Of a stretch of 64,000 nt of DNA, positions 25,711-36,363 are shown in pieces. The stretch is from Verrucomicrobiia bacterium (GTDB lineage: Bacteria > Verrucomicrobiota > Verrucomicrobiia > Verrucomicrobiales > DEV007), in the NCBI GenBank assembly GCA_030425385.1, contig JAUIAH010000005.1, positions 1 through 64,000 of the forward strand, in the 5' to 3' direction. Under the pieces are notes generated by a model. The model was not told the DNA's origin. It made no database searches and saw only the letters and a list, made by a program, of their open reading frames with translations. The position numbers and the translations under genes are program-made. Numbering within the stretch: the first letter of the stretch is position 1; each line of letters opens with the position of its first letter.

Positions 25711-26306
25711 CAAGCTGGTCGAAGAAGACCTTCCCGATGTCCCCGTCTACACCTCGCCCGAAGGGATGGCGGAAATACCTATCGACCAGTTGATTGCCAC
25801 TGCATCACAGCACCGGCGAAGATTCGGCGGCCTGTTCTATCTGATCAAGCACACCGCTTCCCTGACAGAATTGCACTCGCACGGGGTATCCGACTCTGGC
25901 CGCTACAGGGCTCGCCGCGTTTCGCCAACTGCTCAGCCTCAACCATGTCGTCAGTTCGGGCTGTATGTCCATCAAGGTTCTAGCCACAGAGATCTACCTC
26001 AGCCCCAGCACCGTTTTTGGCATCATTGATCGATTGGAGACACGGCACCTCGTCGAACGCCATCGATCCAAACCCGACAAGAGGTTGGTGAAAGTCATCC
26101 CGACCGAAGACGGAAGAAAGCTCGTCAAACGTTCCCCATCAGCGCTTCACGAAGATTTGGTGGCAGGGTTTCGCGAGTTGTCAGGAGGAGACCAAGAACG
26201 CATCGCTGACGCGATCGAGCAACTTGTCTCAGTGATGGAGATCGAGCAAGTCGATGCAGCGCCCATCTTGGAGACGAAGCCTGATCTCGACATGCCCTTG
26301 TCTTGA
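25711..26306 (+). pseudogene. Frameshifted MarR-family transcriptional regulator
   Basis: The C-terminal half (from about 25920) reads as a MarR winged helix: FRQLLSLNHVVSSGCMSIK, then EIYLSPSTVFGIIDRLETRHLVERH and a beta-wing with DKRLVKVIPTEDGR. The N-terminal helix region (IPIDQLIATASQHRRRFGG, then LFYLIKHTASL) lies in another frame, with the switch around 25900-25920. A start at 25965 would remove the first helices and part of the helix-turn-helix, so I read the gene as broken. It sits directly upstream of the phosphatase-cytochrome gene, which it may once have regulated. Confidence 0.6.
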
Positions 26307-26336
26307 AAAGCTGCGAGTTTTCGCATACTACGGAAC

Positions 26337-27236
26337 ATGATAGACTTTCGCTTCGCGCTCTCGGCAGCCATGCTGCATCTCTGTCAGATCTTCCTATGGG
26401 CAGTCGATCCCGAACCCGTTGAGATCCCAGGGGTGGCCAATGCCTTTCTTGTCACCGAGCAAATTCTTTCCGGTTCGGAACCCAATGGCGAAGCCACATT
26501 TACTGCTCTCAGAGAGATGGGAGTGTCCGTGGTGGTGAGCGTCGATGGCAAGAAGCCTGACATTGAGGCGGCGAAGCGCCACGGGCTCCGGTACGTTCAT
26601 CTGCCAATCGGCTACGATGATGTGCCAACGGAACGCCAAGCCCAACTCCTTCGCGCCGTTGGTTTGTTAGGCGAAGATGAGAAACTCTACCTGCACTGTC
26701 ATCATGGCAAACATCGAGGCCCAGCCGCCGTCGCCATCCTCGGTCGAGATCAGGAAGAATGGTCAGCGGAGAAGGCCGAAGGTTGGCTGGAGACAGCAGG
26801 CACGGCCGAGGATTACCAAGGCCTCTTCCGTGCGGTGAGGGAATGGAAACCAGTTGAGGAAGAGCCACACGTCTTCGCCGACGAGCTCCCCGAGGCCGTT
26901 GAAGCGCCTGGCATTGTAGAAGCCATGGTCGCCCTTGATCGGCATCTTGATGACCTGAAGGGGGTTCAGAAAGCAGGCTGGAAATCGCCGCCGGATCACC
27001 CCGACATCACTCCTGGGGAAGTGGCAACATTGCTATGGGAGGGCTATCGCGAAACCATGCGACTACCAGAAACACCAACGCGCCCGGAGGCCTACCGGAA
27101 ACTGCTAGAAGACGGAGAAAAAGCCGCTAAATTTCTACGAACAGCCGTTCGATCCGGAAAGCCTTCACCCATGGACGAATCGCTGAAGCTCGTTCGCAAG
27201 AACTGCATCTCGTGCCACAAGCAATACCGCAACTGA
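26337..27236 (+). CDS. Dual-specificity-type phosphatase fused to C-terminal cytochrome c'-like domain
   Basis: A 299-residue protein. After an N-terminal hydrophobic segment (residues about 6-23, signal or anchor), residues about 30-165 form a cysteine-phosphatase domain. The active-site loop is His120-Cys121-x5-Arg127 (HCHHGKHRG), with LPIGYDD upstream as the likely general-acid loop. The C-terminal 120 residues are helical and end with Cys290-x-x-Cys293-His294 six residues before the end. A CxxCH at the extreme C-terminus is the layout of the cytochrome c'/c556 four-helix bundle. Export is implied by heme attachment. Decayed copies of the gene lie on both sides. A heme-linked phosphatase is inferred; substrate and role are unknown. 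Confidence 0.75.
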   Translation: MIDFRFALSAAMLHLCQIFLWAVDPEPVEIPGVANAFLVTEQILSGSEPNGEATFTALREMGVSVVVSVDGKKPDIEAAKRHGLRYVHLPIGYDDVPTERQAQLLRAVGLLGEDEKLYLHCHHGKHRGPAAVAILGRDQEEWSAEKAEGWLETAGTAEDYQGLFRAVREWKPVEEEPHVFADELPEAVEAPGIVEAMVALDRHLDDLKGVQKAGWKSPPDHPDITPGEVATLLWEGYRETMRLPETPTRPEAYRKLLEDGEKAAKFLRTAVRSGKPSPMDESLKLVRKNCISCHKQYRN

Positions 27237-27299
27237 ATTGGCACTCTAACGCTATCACTCTCAGCTTTCCAAAGCCTTCATCCAACCTCATGCTGCGGA

Positions 27300-27569
27300 A
27301 TGCAGTCTTCTAGATGTTCATTATTCTTGTTGCTCCTGCTTCTTGAGTCGGCACTCAGCGGCGCAGCCCTCTCGGCAACAAGGCGGCACCTCTTTCAGAT
27401 CTCCATGCGGCTAGCAGATTCCAACGTCGTGTCAGTGGTGTTGAGCGTCGATGGCAGGAGGCCTGATCTTGATGCAGTAAAGCGCCATTGGATGGCGCTG
27501 CTTCTATCACCATTTCGCAGGATACGAAGTCGAGAATTAATGAGCATTGTTGGCATTGTTGGCAAATGA
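27300..27569 (+). pseudogene. Decayed copy of the phosphatase domain
   Basis: The stretch NVVSVVLSVDGRRPDLDAVKRHW (27421-27489, quoted in part: VVSVVLSVDG, RRPDLDAVKRH) matches VSVVVSVDGKKPDIEAAKRHG of the intact gene just upstream. The catalytic loop and the cytochrome part are absent and the frame ends soon after. The rest of the 27237-27590 gap holds nothing recognisable. Confidence 0.6.
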
Positions 27570-27590
27570 TGCAGGCGATTACGCAAACTT

Positions 27591-28949
27591 TCACCATGCC
27601 CAGCCCTTGCGAAACTCTCGGCGCACAAACCGATTGGCAGATTCGTTATTCGTCACACGCATGTTAGGGCCATCCCAGAGCAAGGGGCCGTTGCTGCGGA
27701 TGGCGAGATTGCCTAACAAGACCACTTCGGTCATGGGGCCGGCGTATTCAAAGTTCGAACACGCAGGTTCGCCACCTTTGCAAGCATCGATCCAGTTCTG
27801 CTGGTGATCGTCGACCCGAGGAATTGTCTTGGCGGGTCTTTCGAAATCTTCCATCCGCGACAAAGGAATAAGCGATGGTTTACCGCCGTGAGATTTATGC
27901 ATGATCTTGCCTTTGTCACCGATATATAGACATCCGTCGACTAACAGTTCGTCTTCCGGTCCAAGTTCGGCAGGGCGGGGAGGTTTAAGGCCACCATCAT
28001 ACCAGTACATGGTTACGGGCGGGAGGTCGCCTCGGGCAGGAAATTGATAAGTGATCATGGAAGCGAGCGGAGCCGTTTCCCGACTGACATGCGAACTACT
28101 CGCCTCCACACTCTCCGGATGGCCTAACTGAAGCGCCCAGTAAGGGTGATCGATGATGTGGCAGCCCATGTCGCCTAAGGCACCCGTGCCAAAGTCCCAC
28201 CAACCGCGCCAGTCGAAGGGCACATAAGTGGGGTGGTAAGGGCGATGTGGCGCTGGGCCTAACCAAAGATCCCAATCCAAGGAGTCCGGAACCGGCGGTT
28301 TGTCCGCAGGCCGGTAGGGAACGCCTTGTGGCCAATACAATTCGCCGTCAAAGCGCGTGCCGCGAAGCGGTCGATCACTCCAGCAATGCACTTCGCGCAC
28401 CTTTCCAATGACCCCAGCGCGAATCCATTCCACGGTTTGGCGCGCGCCTTCGGACGAATGGCCTTGGTTTCCCATTTGGGTGGCGACTTTGTATTTGCGT
28501 GCGGCTTCGGTCAGTTGCCTCGCCTCCCAAATGCTATGGGTCAGCGGCTTCTCAGTGTAGACGTGTTTGCCACGCTGCATAGCATCCATGGTCGCCACCG
28601 CGTGGGTGTGGTCCGGAGTGGCGATGATCACCGCATCGATTTCCTTGCCCATCTTGTCTAGCATGACCCGGAAATCTTTGAAGCGCTTTGCCTTGGGGAA
28701 GCGCTTGAACGTTTCCGCGCCGCGCTTGGCATCGACATCACATAAGGCCACGATGTTCTCGCCTGCACATCCACTGATGACGGGCACCCCTCGACCCCCG
28801 ATGCCAATCGCAGCAATGTTCAGCTTGTTGTTAGGCGACTGTGCTCGAAGCCCTGACATGATGGTTAGGCCTGTGAGCGCACCAGTCGCGCTGGTTTGCT
28901 TGAGGAAATGTCGGCGATTGATCGATGGTGAATAATGCAGGTCTTTCAT
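27591..28949 (-). CDS. Gfo/Idh/MocA-family oxidoreductase, Tat-exported
   Basis: A 452-residue protein. A twin-arginine-type signal (NRRHFLKQTSATGALTGL, residues about 11-30) precedes a Rossmann domain with AIGIGGRGVP, then the family motif VYTEKPLTHSIWEARQL containing the E-K-P catalytic lysine. The C-terminal domain contains HCWSDRPLRG and GALGDMGCHIIDHPYWAL (read in parts), typical of the planctomycete/verrucomicrobial secreted subgroup. These enzymes use tightly bound NAD(P) on sugars or sugar acids. It diverges from the pectate lyase at 29068 with a 118-bp shared upstream region, so the two may be co-regulated. Confidence 0.88.
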   Translation of the reverse strand: MKDLHYSPSINRRHFLKQTSATGALTGLTIMSGLRAQSPNNKLNIAAIGIGGRGVPVISGCAGENIVALCDVDAKRGAETFKRFPKAKRFKDFRVMLDKMGKEIDAVIIATPDHTHAVATMDAMQRGKHVYTEKPLTHSIWEARQLTEAARKYKVATQMGNQGHSSEGARQTVEWIRAGVIGKVREVHCWSDRPLRGTRFDGELYWPQGVPYRPADKPPVPDSLDWDLWLGPAPHRPYHPTYVPFDWRGWWDFGTGALGDMGCHIIDHPYWALQLGHPESVEASSSHVSRETAPLASMITYQFPARGDLPPVTMYWYDGGLKPPRPAELGPEDELLVDGCLYIGDKGKIMHKSHGGKPSLIPLSRMEDFERPAKTIPRVDDHQQNWIDACKGGEPACSNFEYAGPMTEVVLLGNLAIRSNGPLLWDGPNMRVTNNESANRFVRREFRKGWAW

Positions 28950-29067
28950 GAGATTGGCCTACGATTTTGGGTATCGCTTTGTCAACCGTGATGTCTGTTT
29001 GGTGTTTGCCCTCCACGGTGTTTGCCGATTAATTCGACTGAGCGGGAACCCTAGACCAATCATTCCT

Positions 29068-30723
29068 ATGAGATTGAATTCACAGAAACACCCATTGATA
29101 AAGCCATTGCTCTTCATGCTTCTGAGCGGGCTCACGGCATGCCTATTGGAAGCGCAGTCAATCGGAGGACTGCCTGCCTTTCCACAGGCTGAAGGGTGGG
29201 GAGCTTATGCGAAGGGCGGGCGAGGTGGCAAAGTGATTTTTGTAGAGAATCTGAATGACGACGGCCCAGGTAGCCTCCGTGGGGCGGTGGAGGATCCTGA
29301 TCCTAGAACCGTGTTGTTTCGTGTATCCGGAACCATTGAACTGAAATCAGATCTCGAGATCAAACATCCTTATATCACGATCGCTGGACAGACCGCGCCG
29401 GGCGACGGAATCTGTCTGAAGAACTTTCCGCTGAGGATCACTCAGACTCATGATGTCATTGTAAGAGGGGTCCGGGTGCGACCAGGCATTGAGTGGTTAC
29501 CAGAAGGAAAAAGTAGTGACGCCATTGCTGTCGAGCATTCTCGGAATGTGATCATTGACCATTGCTCAGCCAGTTGGTCGACCGATGAGATTATCAATAC
29601 CAATAATCTAAACGCCAATATCACTATCCAGTGGTGTCTCTTCGCAGAATCATTGAACGATTCTGTGCAGCAGCGTGAGCATGGATATGCCGCCACCCTT
29701 GGGGGAGTCAGATCCTCCTTTCACCACAATCTATTAGCACACAACAAAGGGAGGAATCCCAGCATCGGCGGGGGCGACCGCAATAGGAGGAGCGAACTCG
29801 ATATCAGAAACAACGTAGTATACAACTGGGTGTCCCGGGTGTGTGACGGGAAACCTCATGCCGTTAATTTCGTGGCCAACTACTACCGGCCGGGCCCAGC
29901 CACGCCAACCAGCAGAAAGAAGGTTGTCGCAGAGATTCAGTCATCTGAAAAATACGGGTTTAACTCGCAATGGTACATAGCGGACAATCATATTGAAGGA
30001 TTTCCTGCGTTAACTGCGAATAACTGGAATGGGGCAGTGCGGTTTAGAGCCGGATGCAGCATGGAGAAGAATCGGGCACGCACTCCTTTTGAGAATACGG
30101 GTTTCAATACACGAGACGCAAAGCAGGCCTACCTAGAGGTGCTGAATCACGTTGGCGTCACGACACCTAAAAGAGATCTGGTGGATCGGCGCATCATTGA
30201 TGATGTTCGCAGAGGTCGGGCCAGCATTGGGAATGGCATTATCGACAACGTCGACCAGGTGGGAGGATGGCCCGAATTGTCGACCAATGATATCCCCGTA
30301 GACACTGATAACGACGGCATGCCCGATCACTGGGAAATCCGCGAAGGGCTGGACATCAGGGATCCATTGGACCGTGCCGATGTGAGTGAAGGGCAAGTTT
30401 ATGACAACCTAGAGCGCTACCTAAACGAGTTGGCATCCGGTCAGCCTTACCTGCTTCCCCCGGTCGGGTTGGAAGCTCACTTAGAGAACGATCGAACGCT
30501 GGTTCTCTCCTGGACGGACATCTCGGATGGTGAACGGGGTTTTGTGATTCAACGGGCCGATATCAATGGCAACTATTCGACTCTGGACACGGTTGGGCCG
30601 GGTGTCACCCGATTCACCTGCGTTCCTGACACATCCAGTTCAGAAGCGTCATATAGGGTTTACGCCTTTGACGATAAGCGCATTTCGATTGTCTCAAAAA
30701 CCGCCAATATTGAATCAAGATGA
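29068..30723 (+). CDS. Pectate lyase-like protein (PL1) with fibronectin-like C-terminus
   Basis: About 551 residues. A signal peptide starts at MRLNSQKH (29068); the longer frame adds a non-signal extension. The catalytic beta-helix runs from about 30 to 400 and carries the PL1 core [17 protein letters not shown] and VIIDHCSASWSTDE. An aspartate-rich calcium-type segment DTDNDGMPDHWE follows, then an approximately 90-residue fibronectin type III-like domain (LVLSWTDISDGERGFVIQR). The enzyme should cleave polygalacturonate by beta-elimination outside the cell or in the periplasm. The next gene is a second PL1 protein. Confidence 0.85.
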   Translation: MRLNSQKHPLIKPLLFMLLSGLTACLLEAQSIGGLPAFPQAEGWGAYAKGGRGGKVIFVENLNDDGPGSLRGAVEDPDPRTVLFRVSGTIELKSDLEIKHPYITIAGQTAPGDGICLKNFPLRITQTHDVIVRGVRVRPGIEWLPEGKSSDAIAVEHSRNVIIDHCSASWSTDEIINTNNLNANITIQWCLFAESLNDSVQQREHGYAATLGGVRSSFHHNLLAHNKGRNPSIGGGDRNRRSELDIRNNVVYNWVSRVCDGKPHAVNFVANYYRPGPATPTSRKKVVAEIQSSEKYGFNSQWYIADNHIEGFPALTANNWNGAVRFRAGCSMEKNRARTPFENTGFNTRDAKQAYLEVLNHVGVTTPKRDLVDRRIIDDVRRGRASIGNGIIDNVDQVGGWPELSTNDIPVDTDNDGMPDHWEIREGLDIRDPLDRADVSEGQVYDNLERYLNELASGQPYLLPPVGLEAHLENDRTLVLSWTDISDGERGFVIQRADINGNYSTLDTVGPGVTRFTCVPDTSSSEASYRVYAFDDKRISIVSKTANIESR

Positions 30724-30788
30724 TAGATATACTGAAGCGATGCCACCAATTGCGATTGGAAGGTTCCCAACCCAAGCCCACCGCAGCG

Positions 30789-33491
30789 ATGCAATATAGA
30801 AACACCACGCGGTTCCATCGGGCTGTCCTCATCCTGGCGACTTTACTTGTACCCTCCTCATGGATTCTAGCGAACGAGATCCCAGCCTTTCCTGGGGCCG
30901 AAGGTCATGGGAGGTACGCCATCGGAGGACGAGGTGGGCGAGTGATCAAAGTGACCAACCTGCATGACAGCGGCGAAGGCAGTCTGCGTGCCGCGATTGA
31001 AGCTGAAGGGGCGCGAATCGTTGTTTTTGACGTGTCGGGGACGATCGCCCTAGAGAGTCGGCTCGTCATACGAAATGGATCGATCACGATCGCTGGGCAA
31101 ACCGCTCCAGGAGACGGCATCTGCATCAAGAATCACGAGGTCTTCCTTGAGGCCTGTGAAGACGTCATTATTCGATATGTTCGTTTTCGAATGGGTGATG
31201 AAGCCCGGCAACAAGCGGATGCTCTTGGAGGTCAAAAGAACAGAAACGTGATCATCGATCATTGTTCCATGAGTTGGTCCACCGATGAATGCGCCTCCTT
31301 TTATGCCAACGAGAGTTTCACCATGCAATGGTGCTTGATTGGAGAAAGTCTGCGCCAATCGGTTCACGAAAGCGGCAAGCACGGATTTGGCGGCGTCTGG
31401 GGCGGCAAGAAGGCCTCGTTTCATCATAATTTGCTTGCGCATCACGACGGCAGAAATCCGAGGCTTGGGGAATATGCATCCTCTTATGCGCTATCCGATC
31501 TCGTCGATATTCGAAATAATGTAATCTACAACTGGCAAGGCAGCAGTTGTTACGGAGGCGAAGGGATGAATGTCAATATGGTGAACAACTATTACAAGCC
31601 AGGACCCGCCACCACAAGACACCGAGAAAGAATCGTGGCCATATGGAATCGAGTGGAGACCTGGGATGCCCTGTACAACGTTTGGGGGAAGTTCTACATT
31701 GATGGCAATGTATTAGAGGGATCAGAACGAGCGACGAAAGATAACTGGACTTATGGCGTGCAGTTTGATTCCAAATGGAGCCAGATATCGGATGCTGAGA
31801 GACAAGGTTTGCGCCGGGAAGACCCCCTGGAAGCCGGGATTGTCACCACGCATTCCGCGGAGGAAGCGTATGAGAAGGTGCTGCAATTTGCGGGCGCCAG
31901 TTTACAGAGGGACTCGGTCGATGCGAGAATCGTTCATGATGTCACCACCGGCACGGCAACGTGCATGGATGGAGGGAATGGCAGCACCGATGGTTTTATT
32001 GATACGCAAGCCGCTGTGGGCGGCTGGCCCGAACTGAAATCATTGCCGGCGCCTGCTGACACGGATGGCGACGGGATGCCGGATGAATGGGAGATTGCCA
32101 AGGGATTGGATCCTAAGGATCCCAGCGATGGGATCCAAGATGCAAACAACGATGGCTACACCAATATGGAAGATTATCTGAATGGATTAGCTCTCCAACA
32201 TCAAGACACGAAGCCACGCATCCATACCGTTAGCCCTGCAAAGAATGCGATTTTCATCACACCCAATGAGGCGAGCATTGAGGTTGATGCCTATGCTAAC
32301 AACTATAACGGCGGATCTATAAGCAAGCTTGAGCTTTATGTGGATCAGCAACTCGAAAGAACGATCAACAACGCTAATCAAATCGTGGCCAAGCTAAGCG
32401 GGGTTTTACCGGGGATGCACCACATTACAATCAAAGCAACGGACAACACAGGCAACCTGAGCACGGAAACCACTTCGGTGTATGTGGGAACAAGATCCGT
32501 CAGGGTGAATATTGAAGAAGACGCACACCACGGACAAGTGGTGTTACAGCCTGAGGGAGGAGTCTATGTGGAAGGGATCGATGTCACCATGGAGGCCATT
32601 CCAGACGAAGGCTACCGTTTCCATGCATGGATTAAGGATGTCGAAAGCGACGATCAGCGGCTAACGATCAAGACCGCCAAGGACATCACCGTAAAGCCCG
32701 TGTTTGTGGCGAACGAAGACCCCATGGATCGATACAAGAAACCGATCAAGATCACCTTCGGCCCGCTGGAAGGCTTTTATGCCCCTTCGGGCTACTTGGT
32801 AGATGGTGGCAGTCCTTATTCGGAGAAACTGAATGGGTATACCTACGGTTGGCTTGGGGGATACAACCTTTCAGGTTCACATGAGCCTTCAGAATCGAAC
32901 TTAGCATTGGCAACCCACAATGTTTTTGAAACTGAGGACAGCAGTTATTCTTGGGGCATTGCCTTACCAAGAGGTTTCTACAACGTGAAGCTAGGCCTAG
33001 GAGCCAAACAATCCCAAAAGGTGATCAAGGTGAACCTCGGGCAATCACGTTCAGATATTCCCCCGTTGGCGCTTAATGATGCTATAGAGACGGATAAGGT
33101 CGAGGCCTACCCGTTCGAAAATGTTGAGATCAAAGACGGCGGCAGCTATTCGGATTCGCGATTGACTCTAAGCAGTGCCAATAGAACAGAAATCTATTTC
33201 ATTGAGATCGAACCGGTGAAGACTGGAGGATCAAGAAAGCTGAAAGTCATGAATGGCAGTGGCGGTGGTACCTACCATGATCTGTCCGATCGAGTCATGA
33301 TCACGGCCAACCCGCCCGCCGAAGGCATGGTTTTTGATCGATGGATTGGCAATTCCGAGCCGCAGTATTTCGAGGGAATGGATCAATGGAAGAAGAGTAC
33401 GGAGTATATCGAAGACATCTACGACTCGACCACGTTTGTGACCCAATTGGATTACGTGACGAGCGTTACGGCCACGTATAGGAGGAAGTGA
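30789..33491 (+). CDS. Multidomain pectate lyase-like protein (PL1)
   Basis: About 900 residues. A signal peptide (from ATG 30789) is followed by a PL1 beta-helix (about 30-420) with [17 protein letters not shown] and [17 protein letters not shown], then the calcium-type [12 protein letters not shown] segment. C-terminal modules follow: an Ig-like domain (about 475-570), an InlB/BspA-like repeat ([19 protein letters not shown]), a carbohydrate-binding-like domain with [18 protein letters not shown], and a second small repeat. The segment 33127-33419 within the C-terminus is duplicated at 54637-54930. The modules suggest adhesion of the lyase to pectin or to the cell surface. Confidence 0.85.
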   Translation: MQYRNTTRFHRAVLILATLLVPSSWILANEIPAFPGAEGHGRYAIGGRGGRVIKVTNLHDSGEGSLRAAIEAEGARIVVFDVSGTIALESRLVIRNGSITIAGQTAPGDGICIKNHEVFLEACEDVIIRYVRFRMGDEARQQADALGGQKNRNVIIDHCSMSWSTDECASFYANESFTMQWCLIGESLRQSVHESGKHGFGGVWGGKKASFHHNLLAHHDGRNPRLGEYASSYALSDLVDIRNNVIYNWQGSSCYGGEGMNVNMVNNYYKPGPATTRHRERIVAIWNRVETWDALYNVWGKFYIDGNVLEGSERATKDNWTYGVQFDSKWSQISDAERQGLRREDPLEAGIVTTHSAEEAYEKVLQFAGASLQRDSVDARIVHDVTTGTATCMDGGNGSTDGFIDTQAAVGGWPELKSLPAPADTDGDGMPDEWEIAKGLDPKDPSDGIQDANNDGYTNMEDYLNGLALQHQDTKPRIHTVSPAKNAIFITPNEASIEVDAYANNYNGGSISKLELYVDQQLERTINNANQIVAKLSGVLPGMHHITIKATDNTGNLSTETTSVYVGTRSVRVNIEEDAHHGQVVLQPEGGVYVEGIDVTMEAIPDEGYRFHAWIKDVESDDQRLTIKTAKDITVKPVFVANEDPMDRYKKPIKITFGPLEGFYAPSGYLVDGGSPYSEKLNGYTYGWLGGYNLSGSHEPSESNLALATHNVFETEDSSYSWGIALPRGFYNVKLGLGAKQSQKVIKVNLGQSRSDIPPLALNDAIETDKVEAYPFENVEIKDGGSYSDSRLTLSSANRTEIYFIEIEPVKTGGSRKLKVMNGSGGGTYHDLSDRVMITANPPAEGMVFDRWIGNSEPQYFEGMDQWKKSTEYIEDIYDSTTFVTQLDYVTSVTATYRRK
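33127..33419 (+). repeat. 293-bp direct repeat, copy 1 (inside PL1 gene)
   Basis: Matches 54637-54930 in the same orientation with about six substitutions and one inserted T, roughly 97% identity by eye. This copy is in frame within the intact C-terminus of the 30789 gene, so it is the source or the selected copy. Confidence 0.9.
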
Positions 33492-33523
33492 TCGCTCGCC
33501 GTAAGCACACCGAAATAGATCGC

Positions 33524-34717
33524 ATGAATGAATCGACAAAGACCCTAACGCCAGCTCGCATCGCCTCCATTGACGCCTACCGCGGCTTCGTCATGCTTTT
33601 GATGATGGCCGGCGGGCTGAAGGCGGTTTCAAACGCGCTCCCAGACAGCACGCTTTGGAAGGCACTTGCTTGGAATCAGACCCACGTGCAATGGCTCGGG
33701 TGTACGCTGCACGATTTGATCCAGCCGTCGTTCACCTTTCTCGTGGGCGTGGTGTTGCCATTCTCAATCGCCAGCCGCACGGCGCGCGGTCAGTCGCACA
33801 GGCAGATGACGCTCCACGCCTTTGGACGCGCACTCATATTGATTCTGCTCGGTGTGTTTCTGCGGAGCGTCGATAAACCGATTCTCAACTGGACTTTTGA
33901 AGACACGCTGACCCAGATCGGCCTCGGTTACGGCGTGTTGTTCCTGTTAGGCTTCCGCCCGCATCGCGACCAGTGGATCGCCCTCGGCACGATCCTGATT
34001 GGTTACTGGGCCGCCTTCGCCCTATATCCGCTGCCTGGCGCAGGCTTCGACTATGCCAGGGTGGGCGTGAACGAAGCCTGGCAACAGCAACACCTGATGG
34101 AAGGCTTCTCGGCGCATTGGAACAAGAATAGCAACCTTGCCTGGGCCTTCGATACCTGGTGGTTGAACGTGTTCCCGCGCGAAGAGGCATTCGCCTACAA
34201 CGGCGGCGGTTACGCGACGCTCAGCTTCATTCCGACACTGGGAACGATGGTGCTGGGGTTGATCGCTGGCGGAGTGTTGAAGAGCGACCGCGCGGCGCAA
34301 GCGAAACTGAAATGGTTCATCATCGCGGGTGTCAGCTTTCTCATGGCTGGATGGCTCCTCGGCGTGACGGGCATCTGTCCTGTGGTGAAACGCATCTGGA
34401 CGCCGAGCTGGACCCTCTTCAGTGGTGGCTGGTGCTTTCTGTTGTTGGGCGGGTTCTTCGCCGTGATGGATCTCTGGCAGAAGCGCTCATGGGCGTTTCC
34501 GCTGATCGTGATCGGGATGAACTCCATCGCCGCCTACGTCATGGCGGGCCTGTTTGACGACTTCATCGCGTCGATGCTCAAGACGATTCTCGGCCAAGAC
34601 TTCTTTCAATTCCTTGGGAAGCCATATGAACCCCTCTTGCACGACACCGCGACGCTTCTCATGCTGTGGCTGATCCTGTTCTGGATGTATCGTCGAAAAC
34701 TCTTCCTTAGGATTTAG
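33524..34717 (+). CDS. DUF5009/HGSNAT-like membrane acyltransferase
   Basis: About 397 residues. It starts with the family hallmark [17 protein letters not shown], followed by [20 protein letters not shown], where the His is the likely catalytic residue. At least eight to ten hydrophobic helices follow. Related proteins (heparan-alpha-glucosaminide N-acetyltransferase, bacterial NagX) move acetyl groups onto amino sugars across a membrane. The ATG 33524 is preferred over a GTG at 33488 that overlaps the PL1 stop. It follows the pectate lyase by 32 bases, so it is probably in the same operon. Confidence 0.8.
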   Translation: MNESTKTLTPARIASIDAYRGFVMLLMMAGGLKAVSNALPDSTLWKALAWNQTHVQWLGCTLHDLIQPSFTFLVGVVLPFSIASRTARGQSHRQMTLHAFGRALILILLGVFLRSVDKPILNWTFEDTLTQIGLGYGVLFLLGFRPHRDQWIALGTILIGYWAAFALYPLPGAGFDYARVGVNEAWQQQHLMEGFSAHWNKNSNLAWAFDTWWLNVFPREEAFAYNGGGYATLSFIPTLGTMVLGLIAGGVLKSDRAAQAKLKWFIIAGVSFLMAGWLLGVTGICPVVKRIWTPSWTLFSGGWCFLLLGGFFAVMDLWQKRSWAFPLIVIGMNSIAAYVMAGLFDDFIASMLKTILGQDFFQFLGKPYEPLLHDTATLLMLWLILFWMYRRKLFLRI

Positions 34718-34768
34718 TCAGGACGAGCCCTTGAAGCGCTTTGATCTCCGCTCATTCGGCGTCGGGGT

Positions 34769-36193
34769 TTATTGAGGCTGCTTCAAGTAGATGTCCTTGA
34801 ACTGCACGGTCATCGGCTTGCCTGAGCGCAGCTGCAAACCGAGGATTCCCTCTAGATCGTAGTGGGCTTCCTCGTTATCGATCAACTCTGACGCTGTCAC
34901 ACCGTTGATTCGCAAAATCATTTGGTGTCCCTTGGCGAAGATGTGATAGTCGTTCCATTGAGGCCACTTGTTGAACGTCGCTTCCGAGTCGATCTTGGTT
35001 CGCGTGCGTTTGCCATCCTTATCGATCACCGTTTTGGAACCATTGGCGCTGAGGAGTTCCGGTCCGTCGCGTTTGTGTAGCTCATCACAGACCCCACCCA
35101 GATACCCGCCGGATTGGTAGATGTCTGCTTGGTATCCGATCGCCAGACCGTCCTCACGAATCATACTACGAAACTGCACCCCGGAGTTGCAGCCATTGCC
35201 CTGGACGCGGAACTTGAGCTTGAGTTCGAAGTCGGCCACGTCACCGCCCTGCCAGACCATGAACTGATTTGAGGTGCAAGGGTTCTCTTCGGTCGACTGG
35301 CCAGTGATCGCACCGTCTCGGATCGACCAGTAGCTCATGTTCAGAGCCCGCCAGCCCTCAAGCGTCTTGCCGTCGAAGATCTTGTGAAACTCACCCGCAG
35401 GGAAGCTCGGCAACGGCGAAGCTGGCTCAGGTGCCGGGATCTGATCAACGGGCACCACCGTACCGCCAGCCTCGGCCAGAGCCCGCAGTTCCTTGAGTGA
35501 GAGCGCCCGATCATAGACACGCACATCATCGATGAGGCCATGAAAGAGCCTTCCCGTCGCTTGCGCGTTCGCACCGATGAGTACGGTGTAATCGTTGACA
35601 CTGATGCTAGGTGACGAGTTCGTCGACGCGTCTAGCACACCATTCACGAAGATCAACCGTTTGCTGCCGTCTAGCATCCCCACCACGTGATGCCACTGCC
35701 CATCGGCAACGTCCTTGTTGCCAGCGAGATCACCGACTTGTTCACGCGAGAGATCCGACGTGGCAAACCCCACCCCCTCAGTTTGGTTAGCCCGATGCAG
35801 CCTCCACGCGCGGTCCCCTTTCGTCACAATCCCTTGCCACGCCTTCGTAAACTCCTTCACCAGAATCCAGGCGGACACCGTAACGTTACCCGTGATGTCA
35901 AAGTCGCTTTCATTCGGAATCGACACGAAGTCGTCCGTTCCGTCGAATTGCAGTGCACCACCGATTCGACCCTCGACCCATGTCGCGCCACCCATGACCG
36001 TCCCATGGTTGCCCCTGCCGGAAACATCGCGTGCCATCGATCCCTTGCCTTCATCGAACGTCCAATGGCCCACCAGTCCGCGGGTGAGATCTTGAGTCGT
36101 GGTGTCGCCCATACTATCATGAGCACTAAGTGAGAACATTGCGACGGCTAGAATGGCCATGTGCTGATCCCATAAATTCCTGGTTCGTTTCAT
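34769..36193 (-). CDS. LamG-DUF1080 exported protein
   Basis: A 474-residue secreted protein (hydrophobic signal about 12-25). Residues about 38-245 are a LamG/concanavalin-like domain (LVGHWTFDEGKGSMARDVSGRGNHG ... LFHGLIDDVRVYDRALS, quoted in part). The C-terminal part (about 268-474) is DUF1080, starting FHKIFDGKTLEGW and containing NSGVQFRSMI and YHIFAKGHQMILRING. Members of DUF1080 include 3-keto-disaccharide hydrolases, which would fit with secreted Gfo/Idh oxidoreductases such as the one at 27591; this link is inference. Confidence 0.85.
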   Translation of the reverse strand: MKRTRNLWDQHMAILAVAMFSLSAHDSMGDTTTQDLTRGLVGHWTFDEGKGSMARDVSGRGNHGTVMGGATWVEGRIGGALQFDGTDDFVSIPNESDFDITGNVTVSAWILVKEFTKAWQGIVTKGDRAWRLHRANQTEGVGFATSDLSREQVGDLAGNKDVADGQWHHVVGMLDGSKRLIFVNGVLDASTNSSPSISVNDYTVLIGANAQATGRLFHGLIDDVRVYDRALSLKELRALAEAGGTVVPVDQIPAPEPASPLPSFPAGEFHKIFDGKTLEGWRALNMSYWSIRDGAITGQSTEENPCTSNQFMVWQGGDVADFELKLKFRVQGNGCNSGVQFRSMIREDGLAIGYQADIYQSGGYLGGVCDELHKRDGPELLSANGSKTVIDKDGKRTRTKIDSEATFNKWPQWNDYHIFAKGHQMILRINGVTASELIDNEEAHYDLEGILGLQLRSGKPMTVQFKDIYLKQPQ

Positions 36194-36363
36194 CGCTGCT
36201 CGCGTCCACCGCCTTGCTAGTGAAGTGGTACGAGATCATCCTAGTCAAACGCTCGGCATCGTCGAGCCATTCCGACGGTCTCGGACTGGGCTCGTCTTCC
36301 TAGGTTAAGTGCCGCCGGCAAGGGGCGCATCGTCTTGAAGCGTGGGTCGGCCGCCAATCACGG

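Noticed and set aside
32836-32843. GGTATACC inside the second pectate lyase gene as a third GntR site
   Set aside because: It lies in the middle of a coding segment (N-G-Y-T-Y-G) without the extended dyad seen at the gntR start; chance is the simpler explanation.
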